DNA from: Sphingobium terrigena
GTDB taxonomy: Bacteria; Pseudomonadota; Alphaproteobacteria; Sphingomonadales; Sphingomonadaceae
Reading direction: 5' to 3'
NCBI RefSeq assembly: GCF_003591655.1
Contig: NZ_QVRA01000008.1
Span: 1 to 64,000, forward strand
Length of the DNA: 64,000 nt
The notes below the pieces were generated by a model. It made no database searches. It saw only the letters and a program-made list of their open reading frames with translations, and had not been told where the DNA came from. The position numbers and the translations under genes are program-made. Positions 54,683 through 63,407 of this stretch are shown in pieces; position 1 is the stretch's first letter; each line of letters opens with the position of its first letter.

Positions 54683-56047
54683 CTAAGCCTGCCGCCTGAG
54701 CAGCATTTCCACGGCAAAATATTCGTCGCGACGGTCGAAGCGCACGTCCCCTCCGTGCATCCGGGCCACCGCCGCGACGAGAGAGAGGCCGAGGCCCGCC
54801 CCTGCTATCCCCCTGGCAGGGTCCAGACGCCCGAAGCGGCGCAATGCCTCGGCCTCTCGTTCGGGCGCGATGCCGGCCCCTTCGTCCGCCAGCCCGACGA
54901 TAATCTCGTCCCCTTCGCCCTTCAGATACAGCGTCATCGTCCCCGCCCCATATTTGAGCGCATTGTCAATGAGGTTCGCCAGCGCCTGCCCCAGCAGTTC
55001 GCGATGGACCGGCAGCGTTGCGGGATGCGCGATCGATATGGCCAGCAAACGCCCCTGTTCCTCGCTCACTGGTTCGTACAGTTCGCCCATATCGATCAGC
55101 ATGGCGGCCAGATCGGTCGCGACGAAGCGATCCCGCCCGATTCCCGCCTCCATCCGGCTGACCTCCAGCGCGGTGGCGAGCATGGCCAGCAACTGGTCGG
55201 CCTCCCGGCTGATCCCGTCGATCGCCTCGCGCAGCACCGCCGGATTGTCCGACTGCATCGCCCGGTCGATCCGGGTCCGCAACCGGGTCAATGGCGATCG
55301 CAGGTCATGGGCGATGCTGTCCGTGACGGTGCGCAATTCGGCCAGCAGCGCGCCGATCTGATCGAGCATCCGGTTGATCGTGCGGCCCAGCGTGTCGAAA
55401 CTGTCGCCCGATCCGTCGAGCGGCACGCGCCGGTCGATCTCCCCTGCCCCAACCCGTGCGGCGGTGGCGGCGATATGCCCGATCCGCCGGTCGATGATAT
55501 GGACCACAAGCCATGCGGCGACGATGGCCAGGGGCAGCGCCATCAGCAATGCGGTCAACAGCGTGCGTTCCACCGTCTGGCGGATCTGGTCGCTGTCATC
55601 TGTGCTTTCACCCACCAGCAGGCGAGCGCCGTCCCGCAACCGGGTCGCGGTGATCGTATAGGGGGCAGCGTCGGTGTCGCCGATGCGATAGAGCTTCGCC
55701 GTGACCCCGGCGGTATCGGCGGGAATGACCGGCGGCCAGCCCGAAAGATTGCCTGCGATCCGGCGGCCATCGGCTTGCGCCAGCAGCAACACGGCGTCGC
55801 TTTCGTCCTGCGCATGGGCGGTGACGGCGCTGGCCAGCGCCTGGCGGCCTTCCTGCCGTTCGATTTCCAGCAAAGTGTCGCGCGTATCGCGCGCGATGGC
55901 ATTGTCCGCTGCGTCCAGACTGGCGTGGACCAGTTGCGTGACCGACAGTAACAGCGCACCGCCAAAGACCAGTTCCAACAGCAGGATCAGGCCGATGAAG
56001 CGCGCATGGGACGATCGCAGCCAGCGCAGGGCACGGTTTGCGGTCAT
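54683..56047 (-). CDS. sensor histidine kinase of the MprF/AcvB locus
   Basis: A 454-residue membrane kinase. Helix one is at about residues 17-38 and the periplasmic loop runs to about 160. Helix two is at about 163-184, then HAMP. The phospho-acceptor motif SIAHDLRSPLTRLR is near residue 243. The ATPase domain has NLIDNALKYG, DEGAGIAPE and GAGLGLSL. It follows its regulator by ten bases. The operon is divergent from the VirJ-DUF2147-MprF-AcvB operon, so control of lipid aminoacylation is likely (inference). Confidence 0.92.
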   Translation of the reverse strand: MTANRALRWLRSSHARFIGLILLLELVFGGALLLSVTQLVHASLDAADNAIARDTRDTLLEIERQEGRQALASAVTAHAQDESDAVLLLAQADGRRIAGNLSGWPPVIPADTAGVTAKLYRIGDTDAAPYTITATRLRDGARLLVGESTDDSDQIRQTVERTLLTALLMALPLAIVAAWLVVHIIDRRIGHIAATAARVGAGEIDRRVPLDGSGDSFDTLGRTINRMLDQIGALLAELRTVTDSIAHDLRSPLTRLRTRIDRAMQSDNPAVLREAIDGISREADQLLAMLATALEVSRMEAGIGRDRFVATDLAAMLIDMGELYEPVSEEQGRLLAISIAHPATLPVHRELLGQALANLIDNALKYGAGTMTLYLKGEGDEIIVGLADEGAGIAPEREAEALRRFGRLDPARGIAGAGLGLSLVAAVARMHGGDVRFDRRDEYFAVEMLLRRQA

Positions 56048-56057
56048 GCGGCCCGCC

Positions 56058-56738
56058 TCATTCGCCCAACCGGTAGCCCGCGCCGCGCACGGTATGGATC
56101 AGGGGTTGGTCGCTATCGGCATCGACCTTGCGACGCAGGCGGCTGATATGGACGTCGATGACATTGGTGCCGGGGTCGAAATGATAATCCCATACCCCTT
56201 CCAGCAACATCGTCCGGGTGACGACCTGTCCGGCATGGCGCATCAGATATTCGAGCAGGCGAAACTCGCGCGGTTGCAGGTCGATGGCGCGTTCGCCGCG
56301 CTTCACCTCGCGCTTGAGCAGGTCCATGCGCAACGTGGCGCAGGTGAGGACAGTCTCGACATGAGTGCCGCTCCCCCGCCTGCGCATCAGCAGTTCAAGG
56401 CGGGCAAGCAGTTCGGCAAAGGCAAAGGGCTTGACCAGATAATCGTCCGATCCCGCGGTCAGCCCCGTCACCCGGTCATCGACCGATCCCAGCGCGGACA
56501 GCAGGATGACCGGCGTTTCGATCCCCGCCGCCCGCAGCGCGCCGAGCACCGCCAGCCCGTCCATGCCCGGCAGCATCCGGTCGAGGATGATCGCGTCATA
56601 GCCACCGTCGGTCGCCATGAACAGGCCGTCGCGACCATTGGCCGCATGGTCGCCGACATGGCCATGTTCGGCCAGCCCCTTGCGTATGAAGTCGGCGGTC
56701 GTCCGGTCATCCTCTACCAGCAAAATCTTGCGACCCAT
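56058..56738 (-). CDS. OmpR-family response regulator of the MprF/AcvB locus
   Basis: A 226-residue regulator. The receiver domain has ILLVEDD, the acceptor Asp in IILDRMLPGMDG near residue 52 and Lys in LVKPFAF. The winged helix ends IHTVRGAGYRL. The start at 56738 (MGRKILLVEDD) is standard. Its first codons overlap the end of the PDZ gene by 32 bases, so PDZ protein, regulator and kinase form one operon. Confidence 0.94.
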   Translation of the reverse strand: MGRKILLVEDDRTTADFIRKGLAEHGHVGDHAANGRDGLFMATDGGYDAIILDRMLPGMDGLAVLGALRAAGIETPVILLSALGSVDDRVTGLTAGSDDYLVKPFAFAELLARLELLMRRRGSGTHVETVLTCATLRMDLLKREVKRGERAIDLQPREFRLLEYLMRHAGQVVTRTMLLEGVWDYHFDPGTNVIDVHISRLRRKVDADSDQPLIHTVRGAGYRLGE

Positions 56739-57126
56739 GGGAATGATCCTTCTCACCAATGCTGGCCTTGCCGCACTGCCAGATTATCGCCCGATAGGGA
56801 ATGCCGTGGCGGTCGAGCATGAGCGGCATGGTGCAATGGCCCGGCGCGCGCACCAATTTGCGCGCCGCCTCCAGCGTCACCATCGGTCGGCCCGCCATAC
56901 CGGTCAGCTGGTCCCCGACCTGAATACCATGGCGATCGGCGATGCCGCCGCTGCGCAGGCTGGTCACGACGATGCGGTGGCGGTCATCCTCGCCCAAGGT
57001 CAGGCCCATGGCATCGCTGACGGCTGTGGGGGATGAAGGCGCGCGCGCCAGCCGGGTCGCCAACAGCGGCGCAAAGGACGCCAGCACTATGGCGGCCGCG
57101 TAGAAAGGGCGGGCGGACCAGATCAT
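56707..57126 (-). CDS. membrane-anchored PDZ-domain protein
   Basis: A 139-residue protein with an N-terminal helix (about 7-25) and a periplasmic PDZ-like domain (RIVVTSLRSGGIADRHGIQVGDQLTGMAGRPM). A stretch after it (WQCGKASIGEKDHSHG) overlaps the regulator gene. The small size and absence of a protease domain suggest a binding module. As first gene of a regulator-kinase operon it may modulate the kinase. No close named family is recognised. Confidence 0.75.
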   Translation of the reverse strand: MIWSARPFYAAAIVLASFAPLLATRLARAPSSPTAVSDAMGLTLGEDDRHRIVVTSLRSGGIADRHGIQVGDQLTGMAGRPMVTLEAARKLVRAPGHCTMPLMLDRHGIPYRAIIWQCGKASIGEKDHSHGSQDFAGRG

Positions 57127-57256
57127 GCCCCCCTTCTAGCCACCACCGTCTGTCGCCGCGCTGTCCGCTACATGACATAGAGTTCATGCAAAGGTCACCG
57201 ACCCGATGGATAGAGGGGCGCAGAAGGACGACGATAACAGAGCAGAGGTCCGACCG
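57127..57256. promoter_or_regulatory. divergent promoter region of the MprF/AcvB locus
   Basis: A 130-base spacer between the PDZ operon (minus) and the VirJ-MprF operon (plus). It contains TACATGACATAGAGTTCATGC at about 57169-57189, where TACATG and TTCATG form two like-oriented half-sites 14 bases apart. This is suitable for an OmpR-type dimer that could control both directions. The assignment rests on position and pattern only. Confidence 0.45.
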
Positions 57257-57991
57257 ATGATGCGCAGGCGTAACAGGCGATGGATGGTGGCCGTCGGCGC
57301 GTTGGTGGTGGCGATCCTGCTGGAATTTCTCTGGATCGGCTATCTGGGGGGTGGTCTTTTCACGCCGATGCGCCCTGTCCCTTATCATCCCCGGCCGGGC
57401 GCACCGGTCGCGATCCTGTGGTCGGGCGACATGGGATTTCGCGTCGGGATGGCGCCCGATGTCGCGGCCAGGCTGGTCGCCGACGGCGTGCCGGTCGTCG
57501 GCGTCAATTCGCTGCGCTATTTCCGCACGACCCGAACAGCATCCGATGCCTCAGCCCTGCTGGAGGCGGCGATCGGCCAGGCGCACAGGATCAACCCCAG
57601 GGCGCATCTGATGCTGGTCGGCCAATCCTATGGCGCGGACATGCTGCATGTTGCGCTCAGCCAGCTGCCGCGCGCCGAGCGGTCATCGATCGGGCTGGTG
57701 GCGCTGGTGGTGCCGGGGGCGGCGGTCGAATATAGGGCATCGCCATCGGAAATCTTCACCTTCGCCATGGCGGAGTCCGACGCGCTGCCGACCGCGCGTC
57801 AGCTGAGCTGGACGCCCTTGCTCTGTATTCAGGGGCGCGACGAGACGGCGAGCCTGTGTCCCTTGCTGCATCAACCCAACGCCCAGTCGGTCGCATTGCC
57901 CGGAGGCCATCGGCTGAACGGCGATGTCGATGCGGTTTATGCCATGTTGCGCGCGGCGATGATCCGCGCCCACCTTATCGGAAGGGCGTGA
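57257..57991 (+). CDS. VirJ-like membrane-anchored alpha/beta hydrolase
   Basis: A 244-residue protein with an N-terminal membrane anchor (about 11-35) and a single VirJ/AcvB-type domain (PF06057). The oxyanion-region WSGDMGF is near residue 57, the nucleophile elbow GQSYGAD near 120 and the C-terminal His in PGGHRLNGD near 215. In Agrobacterium, AcvB cleaves lysyl-phosphatidylglycerol, and this shorter relative probably acts on a similar periplasmic substrate. It is first of four genes leading to mprF and acvB. Confidence 0.82.
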   Translation: MMRRRNRRWMVAVGALVVAILLEFLWIGYLGGGLFTPMRPVPYHPRPGAPVAILWSGDMGFRVGMAPDVAARLVADGVPVVGVNSLRYFRTTRTASDASALLEAAIGQAHRINPRAHLMLVGQSYGADMLHVALSQLPRAERSSIGLVALVVPGAAVEYRASPSEIFTFAMAESDALPTARQLSWTPLLCIQGRDETASLCPLLHQPNAQSVALPGGHRLNGDVDAVYAMLRAAMIRAHLIGRA

Positions 57992-57994
57992 CCC

Positions 57995-58402
57995 ATGCCG
58001 CGCCTCCGCCCGTGGCTGATTTTCGCCGGAGCGTTGCTGCTGCCGCAGGCTGCCATTGCCATGGCCCCGATCGAGGGCAATTGGGTCAACCCGCATGGCA
58101 GCGTGGTGGTGACGACGGGCGCCTGCCGCGATGCGCTATGCGGCTGGGTTCGCTGGGCCGACGCCCACGCCACCGCCGATGCAGCCGACGCGGGCGTCAC
58201 CCATCTGGTCGGCACCGCATTGCTCCAAAATTATCATTCCCGCGGGCCGGGGCGATGGGCCGGCTATGTCTTTGTGCCCGACCGGGGCCGCAGCTTTTCC
58301 TCGACGATCGAGCAACTCGACGCCGATCGATTGAAGATATCGGGCTGCCTGCTGCGCGGCTGGCTGTGCAAGAGCCAGATCTGGACGCGACAGAGGGGGT
58401 GA
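57995..58402 (+). CDS. DUF2147-type secreted protein
   Basis: A 135-residue exported protein (signal peptide to about residue 22). A small beta-barrel-like body has GNWVNPHGSVVVTT and LCGWVRW, the pattern of DUF2147, and four Cys in the mature part. The function of the family is unknown. It starts three bases after the VirJ-like gene and seven before mprF, so it belongs to the aminoacyl-lipid operon. Confidence 0.8.
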   Translation: MPRLRPWLIFAGALLLPQAAIAMAPIEGNWVNPHGSVVVTTGACRDALCGWVRWADAHATADAADAGVTHLVGTALLQNYHSRGPGRWAGYVFVPDRGRSFSSTIEQLDADRLKISGCLLRGWLCKSQIWTRQRG

Positions 58403-58409
58403 GGACAGC

Positions 58410-60974
58410 ATGATCGATCGCATGACGGCAACCCGCCTGTTCCAGCGGTATCGCATGACCCTCTCGGTCGGCATCGTTCTGCTGCTGGCCGCTTTGGGTT
58501 TCGTGGCGCTCGACCATCTGTTGCAGGATGTCCGCCTGCATCAGGTCCGGCTGGCCTGGCATATGCTGCCCACCGCCAGCCTGCTGGCGGCGGGGGCGCT
58601 GACGGCGATCAGCTATCTGACGCTGACGCTGTATGACGTATCGGCATTGCGGGCGATCGGCCGACCGCTCCCCTATCGCACAGCCGCCCTGGCATCCTTC
58701 ACCAGCTACACGCTCAGCCATAATCTTGGCCTGTCGCTGCTGACCGGCGGGTCGGCGCGCTACCGTATCTACAGCGCGGCGGGCCTGCCCTTCAGCGATA
58801 TCGCCCGCGTGGTGATGATCGCGAGCGCGACCTTCTGGAGCGGGGTGCTCGTGCTGGCGGGCGCGATGCTGGTGTGGCGTCCGCAGGTCATGGCGATCGG
58901 CGCGCTGGCGGGATCGGCGGAGCTGCTGCGGGCGCTGGGCATCGTGCTGCTGCTGGCGATGGCGGGCCTCGTCGCCTGGACAGGGCCGCGCGGACGCACG
59001 ATCCGGCTGCGCGGCTGGAGCGCGCCGGTCCCGCCCGCGACGGGTATCATGGCGCAGATCGGCATCGGCGCGATAGACCTCGCCGCCGCCAGCGCCGCGC
59101 TGTTCGTCCTGGTCCCCGGCATCGGCCTCGACCAATGGCCCGCCTTCTTCATCGGCTATACGCTGGCGATCATCGCCGTCCTCATCACCCATGTGCCCGG
59201 CGGCATTGGCGTGTTCGAAGCGGTGATGCTGGCCGCACTGCCCGGCACGGGACGGCCTGAACTGGTCGCGGCGCTGCTCGCCTATCGCCTGATCTATTAT
59301 GTCGCGCCTTTGCTCTTCGCCATCATGATCGTCCTGTTGCAGGAGGGCAGCCGATGGCACCGGCCGATCGCGCGCACACTGATCGGGATGCGGGCCGTCG
59401 CATCCGGCCTTGCGCCCATGATGATGGCCGCGCTCGTCTTTCTGGGCGGCGCGGTGCTGCTGGTGTCGGGATCGCTGCCGACCGTGCCGGGCCGGGCCGC
59501 AACGCTCTCCACCCTGCTGCCCCTGCCCTTTACCGAAATATCGCATCTCGCGGGCAGCCTCGTGGGCGCGGCGCTGCTGATCCTGTCGTCTGGCCTTTAT
59601 CGGCGGCTGGACGGGGCCTTCTGGCTGACGCGCCTGTTGTTGATCGCAGGCGCGGCCTTTTCGCTGCTCAAGGGGCTGGATTATGAGGAAGCGGTCGTAA
59701 TGCTCCTCATCGCGGGCGCGCTGCAATGGACCCGCCCCGCCTTTTATCGCCGAACGCACCTGCTGGCCGAAGCCTTCTCGCCGGGCTGGCTGGCGACCGT
59801 CGCGGTGATGGTCGGCCTGTCGATCTGGATCGGCTTTTTCGCCTATAAGCATGTCGATTATCAAAATGACCTGTGGTGGCAATTTGCCCGCCGTGGGGAT
59901 GCGTCGCGTTTCCTGCGGGCCAGCTTTGCCGTGGCGATCCTGCTGACGGGCGTCGCGTTCCTGCGCCTTTTCCAGCCTGCCGCGCCCGCCCGGCAGGATG
60001 TCAACGCTGCCGTCGCGCCAAGTGACGCGGCCATGGCGCTGGCCCAGCGGACCGACGCCAATCTGGCCCTGACCGGCGACAAGCGCTTCCTGCTGTCGGC
60101 GACGGGCCAGGCCTTCCTGATGTATCAGATACGCGGCCATAGCTGGATCGTGATGGGCGATCCTGTCGGCGCAGTTGCGGAATGGAGCGACCTGCTCTGG
60201 ACCCTGCGCGAACAGGTGGATGCCGCGCAGGGCCGCCTGTTGCTTTATCAGATCAGTGCCGCCGCCCTGCCGCTGGCGATCGAACTGGGGTTGCAGATCA
60301 CCAAATATGGCGAAGAGGCGCATGTCCCGCTCGACCGCTTCACGCTGGAAGGGCCGGACGCCAAGCCATTGCGCTACGCCGAACGGCGCGCAACGCGCGA
60401 AGGCGCGACCTTCGCCATCGTCGCGGCCGCCGACCTGCCTTACATCATCGACGAACTGGCGGAGATTTCGGCGCACTGGCTGGCTGCCAAGCGGCATCGG
60501 GAAAAGGGGTTCAGCGTCGGCCGCTTCGATCCCGCCTATCTGGCGCATTTCGATTGCGCAGTCGTGCGCGTGCGGGGACGGATCGTCGCCTTCGCCAATA
60601 TATGGAAAACGCAGGACCAGTCGGAACTGTCGGTCGATCTGATGCGCCACCGCGACGACATGCCCTATGGCACGATGGATTTTCTGTTCATCCATCTGAT
60701 GCAATGGGGGCAGGCGCAGGGCTATGCCTGGTTCAACCTTGGCATGGCGCCGCTTTCGGGGCTGGACGCGCGGCGGCTGGCCCCCTTCTGGTCGCGGCTG
60801 GGGGCGATGCTCTATCAGCATGGCAATGCGCTCTACGGCTTTGAAGGCCTGCGCGCCTATAAGGAGAAATTCTCGCCCGAATGGGATGCGCGCTTCGTCG
60901 CCGGACCGCAGGGCCTGACCTTCGCCCGCACCCTGATCGATCTTCAGGCGCTGATCGGCAGCGGCGGCGGATAG
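58410..60974 (+). CDS. mprF: bifunctional aminoacyl-phosphatidylglycerol synthetase/flippase MprF
   Basis: An 854-residue protein. The N-terminal half (about 15-520) is an integral-membrane flippase with about 14 helices (SHNLGLSLLTGGSARYRIYS, HVPGGIGVFEAVMLAALP). The C-terminal part (about 535-850) is the DUF2156 tRNA-dependent transferase (KGFSVGRFDPAYL, FANIWKTQDQSELSVDLMR, WFNLGMAPLSGL). It adds lysine or alanine to phosphatidylglycerol and moves it outwards, lowering surface charge. It lies between two VirJ/AcvB genes, as lpiA lies with acvB/atvA in rhizobia. Confidence 0.95.
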   Translation: MIDRMTATRLFQRYRMTLSVGIVLLLAALGFVALDHLLQDVRLHQVRLAWHMLPTASLLAAGALTAISYLTLTLYDVSALRAIGRPLPYRTAALASFTSYTLSHNLGLSLLTGGSARYRIYSAAGLPFSDIARVVMIASATFWSGVLVLAGAMLVWRPQVMAIGALAGSAELLRALGIVLLLAMAGLVAWTGPRGRTIRLRGWSAPVPPATGIMAQIGIGAIDLAAASAALFVLVPGIGLDQWPAFFIGYTLAIIAVLITHVPGGIGVFEAVMLAALPGTGRPELVAALLAYRLIYYVAPLLFAIMIVLLQEGSRWHRPIARTLIGMRAVASGLAPMMMAALVFLGGAVLLVSGSLPTVPGRAATLSTLLPLPFTEISHLAGSLVGAALLILSSGLYRRLDGAFWLTRLLLIAGAAFSLLKGLDYEEAVVMLLIAGALQWTRPAFYRRTHLLAEAFSPGWLATVAVMVGLSIWIGFFAYKHVDYQNDLWWQFARRGDASRFLRASFAVAILLTGVAFLRLFQPAAPARQDVNAAVAPSDAAMALAQRTDANLALTGDKRFLLSATGQAFLMYQIRGHSWIVMGDPVGAVAEWSDLLWTLREQVDAAQGRLLLYQISAAALPLAIELGLQITKYGEEAHVPLDRFTLEGPDAKPLRYAERRATREGATFAIVAAADLPYIIDELAEISAHWLAAKRHREKGFSVGRFDPAYLAHFDCAVVRVRGRIVAFANIWKTQDQSELSVDLMRHRDDMPYGTMDFLFIHLMQWGQAQGYAWFNLGMAPLSGLDARRLAPFWSRLGAMLYQHGNALYGFEGLRAYKEKFSPEWDARFVAGPQGLTFARTLIDLQALIGSGGG

Positions 60975-61073
60975 GGTAAAGACCGATAAGTGACGAACTT
61001 GTCATCCGCCCGTAAATGGCAGGACGGTTGCGTCGGCCCATCATGCCTGCCGGTTGAAACGGGGTTGCCGGTC

Positions 61074-62507
61074 ATGCGCAGGATCATTCGGACCATCTCT
61101 TCCCTCATCGCCGGCGGCTTGCTGGTCGCCACCGGGGTCGGCGCGCCGGTCAGCGCTTTAGCGGACAGGCGGGTGACGGTGTCCGCCGATAGCCTCGCAC
61201 CATTTGGCGGAATCCGCCTCTATCGCCCCGGCGACCCACCCCGCGCGACGGCCCTGTTCCTGTCCGGGGATGGCGGGTGGAACGCAGGCACGGCCGCCAT
61301 CGCCCATGATCTGGCGGAGCGCGGCATATTGGTGGCGGGCGTATCCACCCCCACCTTCCTGCGCGCGCTGGAGCGGGGCCGGGAGCGCTGCATCAATCCC
61401 AACTATGCGCTGGTCGCACTGGCGCGCGATGTCCAGCATCGCGCTGGCGTCCGGGCCTATATGAAGCCCATCATCATCGGCTATTCGGCAGGCGCGACGC
61501 TTGCCTATGCCAGTCTGGCGCAATGGCCCGACGGCGCCTACCGCGCCGTCATATCGCTGGGTTTCAGCGCGGACATGCCGGGCCGCAAGCCCTGGTGTTC
61601 TGCACCGGGCTTTACCGCCCACGCCATTACAAAGCCCAGCCGCGGCTGGCTGTTCGCCGCCAACCGCCGGATCAGCCTGCCCTGGATCGTGGTTCAGGGT
61701 CGGCGCGACACGGTGGTCGATTTTGCCGCTGCCCGGCGCTTCGTCGCGGACGTGCCGCACGCCCGCCTGATCGACCTGCCCCAGGGCGATCATGGCTTTG
61801 CCGACCGCACCCGCTGGATGCCCCGCCTGATGGCCGCGCTGGGGCCGATGCGTGTGCCCGTCGACGCCGCCACTGTCGCCGACCTGCCCCTGACCGTCTT
61901 GCCGCCAGCCAGGCGCGGCGACCATGACGACAGGATGGCGGTCATCTATTCGGGCGACGGCGGCTGGGTCGGGCTGGACCGCGACATCGCCAGCCAGCTG
62001 GCGGCCAAGAGCATCCCGGTCGTCGGCATCGACAGCCTGTCCTATTTCTGGAGCCAGCGCACGCCAGCGGGCGCGGGGCAGGATCTGCGCCACCTCATTG
62101 CGGCCTATAGCGCGCGCTGGCACCGGCCCCGCGTCATGCTGATCGGCTACAGTTTCGGCGCGGATGTGCTGCCCGCGATCGTCGGCACGCTCGACCCGCA
62201 GACGCGCGACCATATCGCCAGCCTGTCGCTGCTGGGGCTTGGCCCGACCGCCGATTTTCAGTTCCACCTCGCCTCATGGCTCAACCTCGATTCGGCCCAG
62301 GCCCAGCCGACCGTGCCTGCGATCATGCGCCTGCGCGACCTCCCCATCCGCTGCATCCGCGGCACTCTGGAGGAAGAAAGCGCCTGCCCGGCCATTCCGC
62401 GCCGCTTCGCAACGCAGATCATCGTGCCGGGCGGCCATCATTTCGGACGCAATGCCGCGCTGCTCGCCACCATCGTCCTGGCCCCGTCAGCGCGACAGAG
62501 GGTGTGA
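61074..62507 (+). CDS. acvB: AcvB-like protein with two alpha/beta-hydrolase domains
   Basis: A 477-residue exported protein (signal peptide to about residue 31). The N-terminal hydrolase-like domain has LSGDGGWNAGT and the elbow GYSAGAT. The C-terminal VirJ domain has YSGDGGWVGLD, the elbow GYSFGAD and a terminal His in GGHHFGRN. AcvB is a virulence factor of Agrobacterium and is known to hydrolyse lysyl-phosphatidylglycerol. The start at 61074 gives a signal peptide. An earlier in-frame start is possible. Confidence 0.9.
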   Translation: MRRIIRTISSLIAGGLLVATGVGAPVSALADRRVTVSADSLAPFGGIRLYRPGDPPRATALFLSGDGGWNAGTAAIAHDLAERGILVAGVSTPTFLRALERGRERCINPNYALVALARDVQHRAGVRAYMKPIIIGYSAGATLAYASLAQWPDGAYRAVISLGFSADMPGRKPWCSAPGFTAHAITKPSRGWLFAANRRISLPWIVVQGRRDTVVDFAAARRFVADVPHARLIDLPQGDHGFADRTRWMPRLMAALGPMRVPVDAATVADLPLTVLPPARRGDHDDRMAVIYSGDGGWVGLDRDIASQLAAKSIPVVGIDSLSYFWSQRTPAGAGQDLRHLIAAYSARWHRPRVMLIGYSFGADVLPAIVGTLDPQTRDHIASLSLLGLGPTADFQFHLASWLNLDSAQAQPTVPAIMRLRDLPIRCIRGTLEEESACPAIPRRFATQIIVPGGHHFGRNAALLATIVLAPSARQRV

Positions 62508-62517
62508 CGCGAAAGCC

Positions 62518-63333
62518 CTATCCCCCCACCGCGTCCGCCCGTGCGACCAGCGCGCGCGCTTCCTCGACATGCATCGCCTCGATCATCCGCCCCTCGAACC
62601 GCTCCGCCCCGCCGGTCGCCGCCTCGATCAGCCGCCGCGCGTCGGCCAGCGCCTGCGCGTCCGGTCCGAACACACCGTTTGCCACCGCCACCTGCGCGGG
62701 ATGGATCAACGTCTTGCCGTCAAAGCCCAGCGCGTGGCCCGCCGCACATTCCGCTGCCAACCCATCCAGATCATCCAGCCGGTTATAGACCCCGTCGAAC
62801 ACCGCGATCCCCGCCGCCCGCGCCGCCAGCAGCACCGCCTGCATCGCATGGCTCAGCCCCTCGCGCCCCGCGCCCGCCGGTATGCCAAGGTCGCGGCGCA
62901 GGTCGTTCACGCCCATGAACAGCCCCGCGCACCCCTCGCCCGCCGCGATTCCCGGCGCGGCCAGCACGCCCTTGGCGCTCTCGATCATCGCGATCACCGG
63001 TTTTTGCGCCACGCTGAACACATCGCGCACCTGTTTGGCGCTTTCCACCTTGGGCAGCACGACATAGTCCACCGCCGCCCCCTTCATCGCGACCATCTCG
63101 GCCCCGTGCCAGGGCGTCCCCTCGACATTGATCCGCACGCCGGTCAGCCGCGGCCCGAACCCCTCGGCCAGCGCCGCCACGGCCCCGGCGCGCGCGGCTT
63201 CCTTGGCATCGTCCGGCACCGCATCCTCCAGGTCGAGGATCACCATGTCGCACGGCAGCGTCCGCGCCTTGGCGATGGCGCGCGGGTTGGACGCGGGCAG
63301 GAACAGCAGCGAACGGGCATGGCGCAGCAACAT
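62518..63333 (-). CDS. CitE-like CoA-ester lyase (HpcH/HpaI aldolase family)
   Basis: A 271-residue TIM-barrel enzyme. The signature RSLLFLPASNPRAIAKA is at the N-terminus, the metal/substrate motif VILDLEDAVPDDAK near residue 31, the Glu in AMIESAKGV near 117 and IHPAQV near 205. It lacks the citrate-lyase partner genes, so it is more likely a stand-alone malyl/citramalyl-CoA or beta-methylmalyl-CoA lyase or thioesterase. It is convergent with acvB, leaving only ten bases between. Confidence 0.9.
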   Translation of the reverse strand: MLLRHARSLLFLPASNPRAIAKARTLPCDMVILDLEDAVPDDAKEAARAGAVAALAEGFGPRLTGVRINVEGTPWHGAEMVAMKGAAVDYVVLPKVESAKQVRDVFSVAQKPVIAMIESAKGVLAAPGIAAGEGCAGLFMGVNDLRRDLGIPAGAGREGLSHAMQAVLLAARAAGIAVFDGVYNRLDDLDGLAAECAAGHALGFDGKTLIHPAQVAVANGVFGPDAQALADARRLIEAATGGAERFEGRMIEAMHVEEARALVARADAVGG

Positions 63334-63407
63334 GGGCAGACTCTCCTCGGTTTGACTTTCCCCGTTAACGAATAAGGCGCATAGTCCAAGCCTCTTTCGG
63401 GGAGACC

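Noticed and set aside
58197..60821. 874-codon open frame antisense to mprF
   Set aside because: Low-complexity Arg/Gln/His-rich translation with no domain, while the sense frame is clear MprF.
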